A stretch of 56,124 nucleotides of DNA from contig CAVFGI010000010.1 in the NCBI GenBank assembly GCA_963621975.1, positions 1 through 56,124 on the forward strand, given 5' to 3'. The notes beneath the pieces are model-generated. The model was not told the DNA's origin, made no database searches, and saw only the letters and a list, made by a program, of their open reading frames with translations. Both the position numbers and the translations under genes were made by a program. Below are positions 24,884 through 33,698 of this stretch, one piece after another. The DNA is from UBA9732 sp963621975 (lineage in GTDB: Bacteria > Spirochaetota > Spirochaetia > Sphaerochaetales > Sphaerochaetaceae). How positions within the stretch are numbered: position 1 is the stretch's first letter; each line of letters begins with the position of its first letter.

Positions 24884-26458
24884 ATGCTACTATTTAAAAA
24901 TGGACTCGTGATTGATGGAACTGGAGCAAAGCCAATTCAGGCCAATGTTCTTGTAGATGGCAACACTATTGCGAGTCTATTGGGATCTCAAAACCTTCCC
25001 CACGATGCAAATCTTGTAGAAATTAATATCCAAGACAAAATTCTCTGCCCAGGTTTCATGGATATTCACGCACACAGTGAGCTTGAAGCCCTCAGAAATC
25101 CGCACATGACCCATAAACTTCAGCAGGGCATCACGTTTGACCTTTCTGGAAATTGTGGCATAGGAGTCTATCCAAGACAGCTATCAAATCCTCCTGTTTT
25201 TGCCGATATCCTTGGCCACTACAACGGCAGTTGGAACTGGACAGATTTTGAAAGCTTTCAAAATCAACTACAGCCAGGTATCAATATGGCTTTTCTTCAA
25301 AGCCATAGCATGCTAAGAATGGCAGCAATTAAGGGCAATCCCAATAGAGAGGCCACCAAAGAAGAAATTCAAATAATGTGTAATCTTCTTGACAAATCCC
25401 TTAGTCAAGGATGTATGGGATTGTCCACTGGCCTTTACTATGCTCCTTGTCTTTTCGCCAATGAAGAAGAAATGTTAAGTCTTCTTAAAGTAGTAAAAAA
25501 CCATGATGCCCTATTTGCTGTCCACCACAGATGCGAAGGAAATGAAATTCTTTCTTCCCTTGATGAAGTTCTTAACTACGTAAGAAAAACGGGTGTTAAA
25601 CTTGAAATATCTCATTTAAAGGCAATTGGTAAGGCAAATCAAGATAAAGTTAATTTGATTCTTGAAAAAATACACAACTTTAAAGACGAGGGCTTTGATG
25701 TGTGTTTTGACCAATACCCTTACGAATACGGCAGTACCAGTTTATTTAGCCTACTACCCCCTTTCTTATTACGTCTTGAAAAAGAAGAGCTTTCAAATAC
25801 TTTAGCTAGCCTAGAAAATAATATTACGCTCAGAGCAAAAACCATTGAGCAAATGCTCAACCCTCAAGGATGGGACAGCATTGTTCAGCTTTGTGGTTGG
25901 GATAGTATTACAATTACTTCTTTAGAATCTTCTCCACAATATAACGGTCTAACTTTGGCAGAAGCCTCAAGAGAACTAGGAAAAAATCCCTTTGATACCC
26001 TCTTCTCTTTACTTGCCCAAGAAAATGAGCTTGCTCTTATGACAGATGTCACACAGAGCACTGAGAATCTCATAAAGATATTCAAAGACCCCCTAATGCT
26101 CTTTGGAACAGATGCACTTTATACAGGAAATGCTGCTCATCCAAGAAGTGCAAATGCAGCCATTCATCTACTTGATACAATGTGCAAGACTAGTAGCATA
26201 GCAAGCTATGAAGAGGCCATTTGTAAAATGACATACAAGGTTGCGCAAAGACTAGGAATCCAAGATAGGGGCAAAATAGCAGAAGGCATGAAGGCAGACC
26301 TTGTAGTCTTTGACCCTAGAACTCTTCATGATAATTCAACTCCTTCTAACCCCTTTGCTATGTGTAGTGGACTAGAGTATGTAATGGTAAACGGAGAGTT
26401 TGCAATCTATGAAAACTCTCCCACGCAAAGCACAAGCGGTGTGGTGATTAAAAACTAA
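24884..26458 (+). CDS. N-acyl-D-amino-acid deacylase
   Basis: This 524-residue amidohydrolase should release D-amino acids from N-acylated forms. The metal centre is visible as GFMDIHAHSELEAL (HxH), the Cys ligand in LSGNCGIG, VHHRCEGNE, KLEISHLKAIG and the Asp in FGTDALYTGNAAHPRS. The family-typical GLSTGLYYAP is present. The C-terminal beta-sandwich ends with MVNGEFAIYENSPT. It is probably cotranscribed with the HTH-Fic gene. D-amino-acid substrates could come from peptidoglycan or host-microbiota peptides. Confidence 0.88.
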   Translation: MLLFKNGLVIDGTGAKPIQANVLVDGNTIASLLGSQNLPHDANLVEINIQDKILCPGFMDIHAHSELEALRNPHMTHKLQQGITFDLSGNCGIGVYPRQLSNPPVFADILGHYNGSWNWTDFESFQNQLQPGINMAFLQSHSMLRMAAIKGNPNREATKEEIQIMCNLLDKSLSQGCMGLSTGLYYAPCLFANEEEMLSLLKVVKNHDALFAVHHRCEGNEILSSLDEVLNYVRKTGVKLEISHLKAIGKANQDKVNLILEKIHNFKDEGFDVCFDQYPYEYGSTSLFSLLPPFLLRLEKEELSNTLASLENNITLRAKTIEQMLNPQGWDSIVQLCGWDSITITSLESSPQYNGLTLAEASRELGKNPFDTLFSLLAQENELALMTDVTQSTENLIKIFKDPLMLFGTDALYTGNAAHPRSANAAIHLLDTMCKTSSIASYEEAICKMTYKVAQRLGIQDRGKIAEGMKADLVVFDPRTLHDNSTPSNPFAMCSGLEYVMVNGEFAIYENSPTQSTSGVVIKN

Positions 26459-26527
26459 ATTGTTCTACAAAATCAGGTGCAAATCATTCTGCTTGAAACC
26501 CCCTTCTACTATTTTTGGGCCTTTTTG

Positions 26528-26560
26528 AAAAAATTAGTAGAAATTTTCTACTAATTTTTT
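26528..26560. terminator. Bidirectional terminator
   Basis: A near-perfect palindrome, AAAAAATTAGTAGAA with TTCTACTAATTTTTT, separates the convergent D-aminoacylase and rsfS genes and gives a T-run on each strand. Further TAGTAGA/CTACTA half-sites lie on both sides. Confidence 0.85.
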
Positions 26561-26646
26561 AAAAACAAGGCTTTTTTAGTAGATCTTCGCACCGTAGCAG
26601 AAGCCTTTACAAAATTTCAAAGAAGTTTTGCTAGAAGTTTTAAGAA

Positions 26647-26985
26647 TTATCTTCCAACTTTTTGCCAAAGTTTCTCAAGAGAATAGAAATCTCTGAGTTC
26701 TTGACTCATAAGGTGGATGACAATGTCTCCGCAGTCAATAAGTTCCCAGCCGTCATCACCAACAGCCTTGTGTCTGTTGTTGACTTGAAGGTCGAGCTCA
26801 TCCAACAAACCCCAAAGCTCTCTTGCCAAGCCTCTAAGGTGACCAAGACTTGTTACAGTGCATATAACAAAACATTCTGTCCAAGAACACTCTTGTTCAA
26901 CATCAATGATTGTAACTTCAAGTCCTTTGTGATCTTTCAAAAAATCGCTTATGGCTGTTGCCTTAGCTTTAGTTTCTTCTTTCAT
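26647..26985 (-). CDS. rsfS: Ribosome silencing factor RsfS
   Basis: RsfS binds ribosomal protein L14 and blocks subunit joining when nutrients are scarce. The 112-residue protein shows the family core CFVICTVTSLGHLRGLA and DGWELIDCGDIVIHLM followed by RDFYSLEKLW. I start at the ATG at 26985, which has GGAGG before it and shares one base with the upstream stop (TGATG). The longer frame reads into the lipoprotein gene. It is the last gene of the rplU operon. Confidence 0.92.
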   Translation of the reverse strand: MKEETKAKATAISDFLKDHKGLEVTIIDVEQECSWTECFVICTVTSLGHLRGLARELWGLLDELDLQVNNRHKAVGDDGWELIDCGDIVIHLMSQELRDFYSLEKLWQKVGR

Positions 26986-27566
26986 CAATATCCTCCAAGA
27001 ACCTGTCCCAACCATTGAGTGAAATATCTTTGGGAGAAGTTCAAATCTTCTGTAGAAAAAAGCCCACGAGCATCGTAATAAAGGGTTTTTGGAGTCACAT
27101 TTTCTATAACTTTAAAAGCCTTTGAAACATCTTGTCCGCAAAGCTTGTTCATATTATCTGACAACGGTTTTTTGCTCAAGAGCGAAATATTCTCTGCAAG
27201 GGTCTGAAGTCTTTTAGAATTATTTGCTTCACCTTCTCTATCTAGACCCATAACGTCTAACAAATCTCTAAGTGTTTGAAGAGATTGTGAGGAACCTACA
27301 AAAAAACCGGATTCACTTAAACCTACATAGTTTCTCATTGCAATTGGAATAGAACTGAGTCCAGCACTTTTACCCCATAGCAAAATTGTCTCTAAGGGAA
27401 GCTCAATTTCATAAAGTGTATTCTGTTCTTGTTTGTAAACAAAGATAAAAGCTGTATCTTCGTAATAGGCATAATAGCATTGAGGATTGCTATTATTACA
27501 ACTGCACAAAAGAGAAACACTGAGCAATACTACACAAAGAAACAAAGACATCTTAGATTTTGACAC
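26985..27566 (-). CDS. Lipoprotein of unknown function in the rplU-rsfS operon
   Basis: This 193-residue protein starts with a signal peptide and a lipobox LLCSC, so it is probably lipidated. The rest has no motif I recognise: a beta-rich segment (YYEDTAFIFVYKQEQNTLYEIELP), then mostly helices. In many bacteria a LytR-CpsA-Psr-type gene lies between yqeK and rsfS, and this gene takes that place but lacks an LCP signature. I choose the GTG at 27566, which overlaps the yqeK stop by one base (TAGTG) and has GGAG 6 nt upstream. Confidence 0.75.
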   Translation of the reverse strand: MSKSKMSLFLCVVLLSVSLLCSCNNSNPQCYYAYYEDTAFIFVYKQEQNTLYEIELPLETILLWGKSAGLSSIPIAMRNYVGLSESGFFVGSSQSLQTLRDLLDVMGLDREGEANNSKRLQTLAENISLLSKKPLSDNMNKLCGQDVSKAFKVIENVTPKTLYYDARGLFSTEDLNFSQRYFTQWLGQVLGGY

Positions 27567-28219
27567 TACTTTCTCCAATTCTCATCCCAAGGGAAACGTC
27601 CAGAATCACAACCTTTGGCTTCTAATTCAATCTTCATAGCCTTTGCAGACTCCGAAGGTTCAAAATTGCCACACTTTTTCCAATGATCTATCATATCACA
27701 GAGAATTCTATAAGCACATGAGCCAAGAGATGAAGCTGAAAGATAATAAGATCTTCTTTGAGAAGTCATAAAGCGTCGTGAAGGCTCAATAAAATCTGCA
27801 CTAAACAACGCAAGTGCTAAATCATCCATATTTGCAGAGCCTGTTGTATGGGTAATTATTGCTCTTTCCCACGAAGATGGATATTCTCCACAAAGCTCTT
27901 TTGCCATATGAGAAGAAACTAAACCGTGAGCCAAAACAGGAGAAACAAGTTCCTCTTGAGTGAGCTTGAGATCATTTTTTTCACAATACTGAACAATTGA
28001 GGCATCAGAAAGCTCTCTAGCAAGATCGTGTGCTATGCCACAAAAAATAGGTGCAGAAAAACCATTCCAACTAGGCTCTAAAATTGAACAATTATATTTT
28101 TCGAGCAGTTTCTTAGTGGTCTCTGCAACCCCAAGGCTATGGATATATCTACGTTCTGAGACAGTATTTTTAAGGTAATTCTGAAGCTGTTCAATGGTAC
28201 AAATTCTTTTGTTTAACAT
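27566..28219 (-). CDS. yqeK: YqeK-type diadenosine tetraphosphate hydrolase
   Basis: This 217-residue HD-domain enzyme splits the alarmone Ap4A symmetrically into two ADP. The metal-binding His/Asp set is visible: RYIHSLGVAETT, CGIAHDLARE, LAHGLVSSHMAKE and ADFIEPSRRF, all typical for YqeK. It overlaps nadD by 29 nt and lies in the widespread nadD-yqeK-rsfS order. Confidence 0.9.
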   Translation of the reverse strand: MLNKRICTIEQLQNYLKNTVSERRYIHSLGVAETTKKLLEKYNCSILEPSWNGFSAPIFCGIAHDLARELSDASIVQYCEKNDLKLTQEELVSPVLAHGLVSSHMAKELCGEYPSSWERAIITHTTGSANMDDLALALFSADFIEPSRRFMTSQRRSYYLSASSLGSCAYRILCDMIDHWKKCGNFEPSESAKAMKIELEAKGCDSGRFPWDENWRK

Positions 28220-28799
28220 ACTGTCTCACCCTGTTTGAAAGATAATCCTCTTTAGTTTCAGAGTTTTCTCTATACTGACTAGATGACTGAGGAGCAAGTG
28301 TCTTGGGCTCAATCCTTATATAGCTAATATCCTTTGGAAGTAATGACCATAAAGTTCCATTGGGTTCACGTCTACAAATTAAGAATTCAACTTCTTTTTT
28401 TAGATCTTCGTATCTATACCAGTCAGTAAGTTTAGGAATTTGGTCATCTCCTATAAGTAAGCCAAGTCTGCCAGTTATGTCGTAGGCCTTCTTTATTGCC
28501 ATTACGGTGTCGTAAGTGTAAGACACCCCACCACGTTCAAGTTCAATAGTGGAGATAACAAGTTTGGAAATATCGTCTTTTGGGTAAAGTTCCTTATAAT
28601 CTTCAATGGAAAGTTTTAGCATTTCAAGTCTGTCTTCAGCAGATGCTTTTGGAATGCTTGTCTGCTTAAAATTGCTTAATTTGGCAGGAACAATGAGAAA
28701 AAGATTGTAATTGCTGTAATTTATGGCATTGTGGAGTACTGCAAGATGCCCAACATGAACAGGATCAAAACTTCCTCCAAACAAAGCTACTTTTAACAT
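28191..28799 (-). CDS. nadD: Nicotinate-nucleotide adenylyltransferase
   Basis: NadD joins nicotinate mononucleotide and ATP to make deamido-NAD. The 202-residue nucleotidyltransferase has FGGSFDPVHVGHLAVL (HxGH), LIGDDQIPKLTDWYRYEDL and the C-terminal region VRQYVKQKNLY. The usual ISSS(T/S)xxR motif is changed to SSSQYREN. I use the ATG at 28799 with GGAG before it. A TTG one codon upstream is unlikely. Confidence 0.92.
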   Translation of the reverse strand: MLKVALFGGSFDPVHVGHLAVLHNAINYSNYNLFLIVPAKLSNFKQTSIPKASAEDRLEMLKLSIEDYKELYPKDDISKLVISTIELERGGVSYTYDTVMAIKKAYDITGRLGLLIGDDQIPKLTDWYRYEDLKKEVEFLICRREPNGTLWSLLPKDISYIRIEPKTLAPQSSSQYRENSETKEDYLSNRVRQYVKQKNLYH

Positions 28800-28813
28800 C
28801 AACTACTCCTCAA

Positions 28814-29881
28814 TTACTCCTCTTCAGGAAGAAACCTACTGTCTGTTTCTGGATAATAAGCATCTATATTTGGTTTTGAGGTAAAACCTTGCTCTGTTGA
28901 AGGCTCAATTAGCATATCAACAAAAGCCTTCATAATTGGTTTTACTGAATCTTCATCAAAAATACTCATACCAAAAACTTGTTTATCAGTATATTTTGCC
29001 TTGAATTTCTCAAAGTTTTCTATGGCTCCTTCTTCATCTAATTTGGTTCCAATAAGGACCTCCCTCTTTTGAAGAAGCTCTTCAGAATACGAGCCAAGCT
29101 CATTTCTTAGTAATTCATACTGTTCTAGGAACTGAGGGTCTGACATATCAATGAGAAAAGCGAGCCCTCCTGTTCTTGAAATATGCTTCAAAAACTTGAA
29201 GCCCATTCCAGCACCTTGGCTGGCACCTTCAATAATACCTGGTATGTCAGCAATGACAACATCTTGGTCTCCCAAGCGCATCATGCCAAGTTGTGGAATT
29301 TTAGTTGTGAATGGATATGATGCCACTTTGCTACGGGCATTTGTGAGCATATTCATAAGAGAGCTTTTACCTGCATTAGGGAATCCCACAAAACCAATAT
29401 CTGCAATGACGAGCAGTTCAACTCCAACACGCATCTCAACGCCAGGTTCGCCAGGCTGTGCGAATTTTGGAGCCTGCCTAGTGGAGGTTCTGAAATGATA
29501 ATTCCCTAAACCTCCACGACCACCTTTTAAAAAGACAAACCTATCAAGTCCAGTTAGGTCTTTGATTATTTCACCGGTGGTTGCATCTTTAATAACCGTT
29601 CCAGGTGGAACAGGAATCTCCATGTCGTTTCCATTTCTTCCATAGCAACGCGCACCACTTCCTCCGTGACCATTTTCAGCACGGAAAGATCTAATAATTT
29701 TGAGGTGTGCCAAAGTCCTTAGGTTGTTCTTGACAACGAAAACAACATCTCCGCCCTTTCCGCCATCCCCACCGTCTGGGCCTCCTTTGGCTACAAATTT
29801 TTCGCGTCTAAAGGAAACACAACCATTGCCTCCGTTTCCGGAGGCAATGTCAATATAGGTTTCATCTGAAAAACCAAACAT
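28814..29881 (-). CDS. obg: Obg-family GTPase
   Basis: Obg binds the large ribosomal subunit late in assembly and links it to growth state. The 355-residue protein has the glycine-rich Obg fold (about 1-158: IDIASGNGGNGCVSFRREK). The G domain has GFPNAGKSS (G1), DIPGIIEGA (G3) and GTKLDE in place of the usual NKxD (G4). No long C-terminal OCT domain is evident beyond about residue 330. It follows rpmA by 18 bp. Confidence 0.95.
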   Translation of the reverse strand: MFGFSDETYIDIASGNGGNGCVSFRREKFVAKGGPDGGDGGKGGDVVFVVKNNLRTLAHLKIIRSFRAENGHGGSGARCYGRNGNDMEIPVPPGTVIKDATTGEIIKDLTGLDRFVFLKGGRGGLGNYHFRTSTRQAPKFAQPGEPGVEMRVGVELLVIADIGFVGFPNAGKSSLMNMLTNARSKVASYPFTTKIPQLGMMRLGDQDVVIADIPGIIEGASQGAGMGFKFLKHISRTGGLAFLIDMSDPQFLEQYELLRNELGSYSEELLQKREVLIGTKLDEEGAIENFEKFKAKYTDKQVFGMSIFDEDSVKPIMKAFVDMLIEPSTEQGFTSKPNIDAYYPETDSRFLPEEE

Positions 29882-29899
29882 AGAGAATATTACTCAGTC

Positions 29900-30154
29900 T
29901 TACTCTTCAACAACTATGCTTACATAGTTACGGTTGTTTCTTGCATGGAAAAGAACTTTTCCGCCAACCTTTGCAAAGAGTGTGTAATCCGAACCAAGGC
30001 CAACATTCTCGCCCGGATGGATTTTTGTGCCGTGCTGACGAACAAGAATTTCGCCACCCTTAACAATCTGACCGCCGTAACGCTTTACGCCAAGGCGCTG
30101 TGCATTAGAATCTCTTCCGTTTCTGGATGAACCACCACCTTTATGATGAGCCAT
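29900..30154 (-). CDS. rpmA: 50S ribosomal protein L27
   Basis: This 84-residue protein starts MAHHKGGGSSRNGRDS and continues RLGVKRYGGQ, both signatures of L27, whose N-terminal tail reaches the peptidyl transferase centre. The N-terminus is already mature, without the Firmicutes-type cleaved extension. It lies 12 bp after rplU. Confidence 0.96.
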   Translation of the reverse strand: MAHHKGGGSSRNGRDSNAQRLGVKRYGGQIVKGGEILVRQHGTKIHPGENVGLGSDYTLFAKVGGKVLFHARNNRNYVSIVVEE

Positions 30155-30166
30155 TGATTGCCTCCC

Positions 30167-30478
30167 TTAAGCGTTGATCTTTTCGATCTTGAGAATGGAA
30201 TAATTCTGGCGATGACCTTGGGTCCTGCGATATCCCTTTCTCCTGCGGAACTTGTAGACACGAACCTTGTCGCCCTTTGTGTTGGACTCAAGTGTGGCTA
30301 CAATGCTGGCACCTTCAACATATGGAGCGCCAAACTTTACATCATTGTCGTTAACAACTGCAAGAACAGAATCATATGTAACAGTTCCACCAACCTCAGC
30401 CTTAACGAGGTCAACCTGGATTGTTTTGCCTTCTTCTGCCTTGTACTGTTTTCCAAGAATTTCTACGAGTGCGTACAT
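30167..30478 (-). CDS. rplU: 50S ribosomal protein L21
   Basis: This 103-residue large-subunit protein opens MYALVEILGKQYKAEEG and has the C-terminal L21 signature YKFRRRKGYRRTQGHRQ. I start at the ATG at 30478, which gives the standard length and has AAGGA upstream; the longer reading frame lacks support. It leads the operon rplU-rpmA-obg-nadD-yqeK-lipoprotein-rsfS. Its promoter region contains a TetR-type operator. Confidence 0.95.
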   Translation of the reverse strand: MYALVEILGKQYKAEEGKTIQVDLVKAEVGGTVTYDSVLAVVNDNDVKFGAPYVEGASIVATLESNTKGDKVRVYKFRRRKGYRRTQGHRQNYSILKIEKINA

Positions 30479-30571
30479 TGAAAACACATCCTTAAAACTT
30501 ATTTGTACCTTTTTATACTCCAAACAAAGTTTTTGCTCCATAAGCTAAAGCTATAATTGTTAAAAAAAATC

Positions 30572-30599
30572 TATTTACTAACTATCGTTCGGTAGTAAA
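30572..30599 (-). promoter_or_regulatory. Putative rplU promoter overlapping a TetR-type operator
   Basis: The minus strand reads TTTACT, 16 bp, TAAATA, pointing at rplU with a leader of about 87 nt. Inside lies ACTATC-GTTC-GGTAGT (30581-30596). The 20-mer 30577-30596 differs at only two positions from 31166-31185 in the tetR promoter. Confidence 0.6.
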
Positions 30600-30615
30600 A
30601 CACACCACCACACCG

Positions 30616-31098
30616 TTATTTTCGAAATTCGTTTCTGGCTCTAATTTTCTTAGCACCGGCTGCGAATTTAATCATTCTTGCCTTAAGTTCTTCTGAAACG
30701 GGTTCTCCTGCTTCTTCTGTTTCTACGAACTCCTCAAAAGTATTACAAGCAGAAGTAAAAAGCTTATAGATGTTACGAAGTCTTGTTGCCAAACTTTCCA
30801 TTATGGAAACAACCTTGGCGGGTCTTTTATCAAAATATTCTGAAAGGTTATCATGATTAATAATTCTGACAGTGCAATCTTCCAATGCAACAGAAGTGCC
30901 ATAACGAGGCATGGACTCAATGAAGCCAACCTCTCCAAAAAAGGAAGGGGCATCATTAATACTTAGTTCAACTTGGTCTGGGGTCCCGTAGTTTGAGTAA
31001 ATGCCAACCCTTCCTAGAATTAGGTCATACATCCAAAGTTCAAAATCACCTTCTTTTGAAATAATCTGTCCTTTTTTGTATTTCTTTACTTCGTCCAT
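30616..31098 (-). CDS. Stand-alone cyclic-nucleotide-binding domain protein
   Basis: This 160-residue protein has one cNMP-binding beta-roll (about 5-115; GQIISKEGD, FFGEVGFIESMPRYGTSVALED) and a helical, basic C-terminal tail with no HTH. The phosphate-cassette region GEVGFI....RYGTSVA is close to the ligand-binding consensus (GE....R.A). It may sense cAMP or cGMP and signal through a partner. GGAG precedes the ATG. It is divergent from tetR (31230) across a shared operator region. Confidence 0.82.
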   Translation of the reverse strand: MDEVKKYKKGQIISKEGDFELWMYDLILGRVGIYSNYGTPDQVELSINDAPSFFGEVGFIESMPRYGTSVALEDCTVRIINHDNLSEYFDKRPAKVVSIMESLATRLRNIYKLFTSACNTFEEFVETEEAGEPVSEELKARMIKFAAGAKKIRARNEFRK

Positions 31099-31162
31099 TT
31101 CTTTTCTCCTAAAACTCCTAAGTAGTGTATACGCAAACTAAGCATTTATTCTATATTTCAAG

Positions 31163-31192
31163 TTGACTAACTACCATTCGGTAGTCTAAACT
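31163..31192 (+). promoter_or_regulatory. tetR promoter with embedded operator
   Basis: TTGACT (31163-31168), an 18-bp spacer and TAAACT (31187-31192) form a promoter for tetR. The spacer is filled by the dyad ACTACC-ATTC-GGTAGT (31170-31185). Binding there would block polymerase, the classic TetR autorepression layout. The divergent cNMP-domain gene could be controlled by the same site. Confidence 0.75.
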
Positions 31193-31229
31193 TCAGCTAA
31201 TCTTAATTGTAGCTGAAGAGATTAAACCA

Positions 31230-31805
31230 ATGGATAAAAAAGAACTCATAATTTTAAAAACTCTAGAACTAGGTTTTTCAAAAGGACTCGCAAATGTTAG
31301 TCTTATGGATATTGCCAACGCGGTTGGAATTAAAAAAGCTAGCCTATACAGCCACTTTGATAGTAAAAATTCAATAGTTAATGCGGTTTTGAGCTATTGT
31401 AAGGCCAAACTTGTACAAAAAAACTTTGATGTTAATTTCAAAGCACAGGACGCTCCAAGTCTTCTTTTTTCTCTTGTAGATAGCTTTATGGAAACCTTTG
31501 GAGAGAGTCCTCTTTCCCAATACTACGCCATTGTTCAACAACAAAAACTGCACGAAAAAATCTTCAATGACGCTGCGCACGAGATAGATGCTATGGTCAC
31601 AGCACGCGTCAAGGTTGCTCTTGAATATTGCGTTCAACGCAGTTGGCTAGACATCTCTGATACCGATATTGCTAGTGGATTCTTCTCAGATGCAATTCAG
31701 CAATGCTTAGCAAATTTAGTTGCCAGTGAAAATTTAGACTTGGATTTTGATGCGGACTGGGAACTAAACCGCCTAGTTGACGGCTTAGTTTCACTATTCA
31801 GCTAA
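31230..31805 (+). CDS. TetR/AcrR family regulator
   Basis: This 191-residue regulator has an N-terminal HTH (SLMDIANAVGIKKASLYSHFDSK split over residues 24-46). The all-helical ligand/dimer domain is variable, so the effector is not readable. An operator lies within its own promoter and a near-identical one at the rplU promoter, suggesting control of ribosome-protein transcription. It converges on argS with 12 bp between stops. Confidence 0.92.
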   Translation: MDKKELIILKTLELGFSKGLANVSLMDIANAVGIKKASLYSHFDSKNSIVNAVLSYCKAKLVQKNFDVNFKAQDAPSLLFSLVDSFMETFGESPLSQYYAIVQQQKLHEKIFNDAAHEIDAMVTARVKVALEYCVQRSWLDISDTDIASGFFSDAIQQCLANLVASENLDLDFDADWELNRLVDGLVSLFS

Positions 31806-31817
31806 AGAATGCTAAAA

Positions 31818-33647
31818 TCACATTTTCTCAAGAAAAGGAATTCCAACTAAATCAAATGCATTTTTCATTACTTGAAGCACCATCTGGCAGAGTGCAACTC
31901 TAGCTTTGATTAACTCAGGGGTATTGGCTTTGAGAATCTGATTGTCGTGATACCAGTGAGAAAAGCGCTTGGAGAGGTCATAGAGATAGGCGCAAATAAT
32001 GCTTGGGTCGTACTGACTGCAGGCTTTTGAGACAACTTCTTGGAAGTTAGAAAGGCTCTTGAGCATCTCACGCTCGTCTTCAAGAGAGAGGATTGCAGGG
32101 TCAAATGCCACGTCTTTGTACTGGTCTTTGACGTCGTCGTATTTTCTGAGCATAGAGGAAATGCGTGCGCCCATGTACTGCAAATAAGGTCCCGTATTTC
32201 CATTGAAGGAAAGCGATTCTTTTGGATTGAATACGAAATCCTTGCTTGGATTGAACTGGAGAATGTAATAGTTTAAGGCTCCAAGGGCAATCTTGTAAGC
32301 GGTCTCGTCCACATTGTCTAAATCTGACTCGCGTCCTTTTTCAAGGATCTCGGACTTAGCCATGTCTGTGAGGGTTTGAATGAGCTCGTCGGCGTCAACA
32401 ACTGTGCCCTCGCGACTTTTCATCTTGCCTTCTGGGAGAAAAACCATACCATAAGAGAGGTGATGGAGGTCCTTGGCCCAAGAGTAGCCCAGTTTATCCA
32501 AAACATGGAAAAGAACCTTAAAGTGGTAGTTTTGCTCGCTTGCAACCACGTAAATAAGGCTATCAAATGGCCAGTCTTCATGCCTGTTTATTGCGGTTCC
32601 TATATCTTGTGTGATGTAAATTGACGTGCCATCTTTACGGAGCAAGATTTTTTTGTCTAGACCGATATCGGAGTTATCTATAAATATTGAGCCGTCTTCA
32701 GCCTTTTGGAAAATTCCACGTTCAAGCCCTTCAAGTACCTTGTCCTTACCAAGTTTGTAAGTATCGCTTTCATAGTAGTATTTGTCAAAGCTAATTCCTG
32801 TCCGCTCATAGGTTTGTGCAACACCGTCCAAGGTCCATCCATTCATTAGTTTCCAAAGCTTGAGAACTTCCGGGTCTCCCTGCTCCCACTTTCTTAGCAT
32901 GGCTTGGGCTTCTAGATCTGGTTTATTGGTTTTCTTTGCTTGTGCCTTTGCTTCTTCTTCATTCATGCCTTTGGCAATGTTGGCTTCTATGTCTTTTTTA
33001 AGCTCTTCTGCTTCCCATTGAGCAAAACGCACATAGTAATTTCCTACAAGGTGGTCTCCTTTGATCCCGGAGCTTTCTGGGGTTTCTCCGTTGCCAAAGA
33101 GCTGATAGGCAAGCATTGATTTGCAAATATGAACACCACGGTTATTAATAAGGTTAACTTTCATCACATTTGCGCCACATGCCTTGAGAATCTGGCTCAT
33201 ACTTTGTCCAATGCAATCGTTTCTTACATGTCCTAAATGAAGTGGTTTATTGGTGTTTGGACAGCTAAACTCAATCATGACCTTTTTGCTATTGAGGAGA
33301 TTAGACTTTCCAAAGTCTTCTTTTTTGTGGGAGATATCCTCATAAAGTTGAGTTACAACATTGTCCATGTTAACTCTTACGTTCATGTAAGGACCTAGGG
33401 CAAATGCTTCGCCATCTGGTTTATTCTTTAATGAATTTATATCGGCGGTAAGCTCTTGTGCTATGAGATTTGGAGCCTTTGAAAAGGCTTTTGCGTATGC
33501 AAAAAGAGGAAATGCTAAATCTCCCATTTCTGGTTTTGGTGGAACCTGCATTACTACTGCATAAATAGTTCCTTCATGCCCACTTTTTTCATATAAATTC
33601 TGAAGCCTATTTTGTACTAAGTCCTTCCATTCTTCTTTGTTAATCAT
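31818..33647 (-). CDS. argS: Arginyl-tRNA synthetase
   Basis: This 609-residue class I enzyme charges tRNA-Arg. The N-terminal additional domain is followed by EFSCPNTNKPLHLGHVRND (HIGH as HLGH), RKDGTSIYITQDIG, the KMSKS loop as GKMKSREGTVVDAD, and the DALR anticodon domain. A Glu/Lys-rich insertion (about 200-235) is unusual but keeps the frame. It is the last gene of a minus-strand series that starts at comEC. Confidence 0.95.
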   Translation of the reverse strand: MINKEEWKDLVQNRLQNLYEKSGHEGTIYAVVMQVPPKPEMGDLAFPLFAYAKAFSKAPNLIAQELTADINSLKNKPDGEAFALGPYMNVRVNMDNVVTQLYEDISHKKEDFGKSNLLNSKKVMIEFSCPNTNKPLHLGHVRNDCIGQSMSQILKACGANVMKVNLINNRGVHICKSMLAYQLFGNGETPESSGIKGDHLVGNYYVRFAQWEAEELKKDIEANIAKGMNEEEAKAQAKKTNKPDLEAQAMLRKWEQGDPEVLKLWKLMNGWTLDGVAQTYERTGISFDKYYYESDTYKLGKDKVLEGLERGIFQKAEDGSIFIDNSDIGLDKKILLRKDGTSIYITQDIGTAINRHEDWPFDSLIYVVASEQNYHFKVLFHVLDKLGYSWAKDLHHLSYGMVFLPEGKMKSREGTVVDADELIQTLTDMAKSEILEKGRESDLDNVDETAYKIALGALNYYILQFNPSKDFVFNPKESLSFNGNTGPYLQYMGARISSMLRKYDDVKDQYKDVAFDPAILSLEDEREMLKSLSNFQEVVSKACSQYDPSIICAYLYDLSKRFSHWYHDNQILKANTPELIKARVALCQMVLQVMKNAFDLVGIPFLEKM

Positions 33648-33698
33648 TTTCTACCTCATATCTGCTTCAAAGCTTTCTCGTTTCATTGCTTTCTTGTT

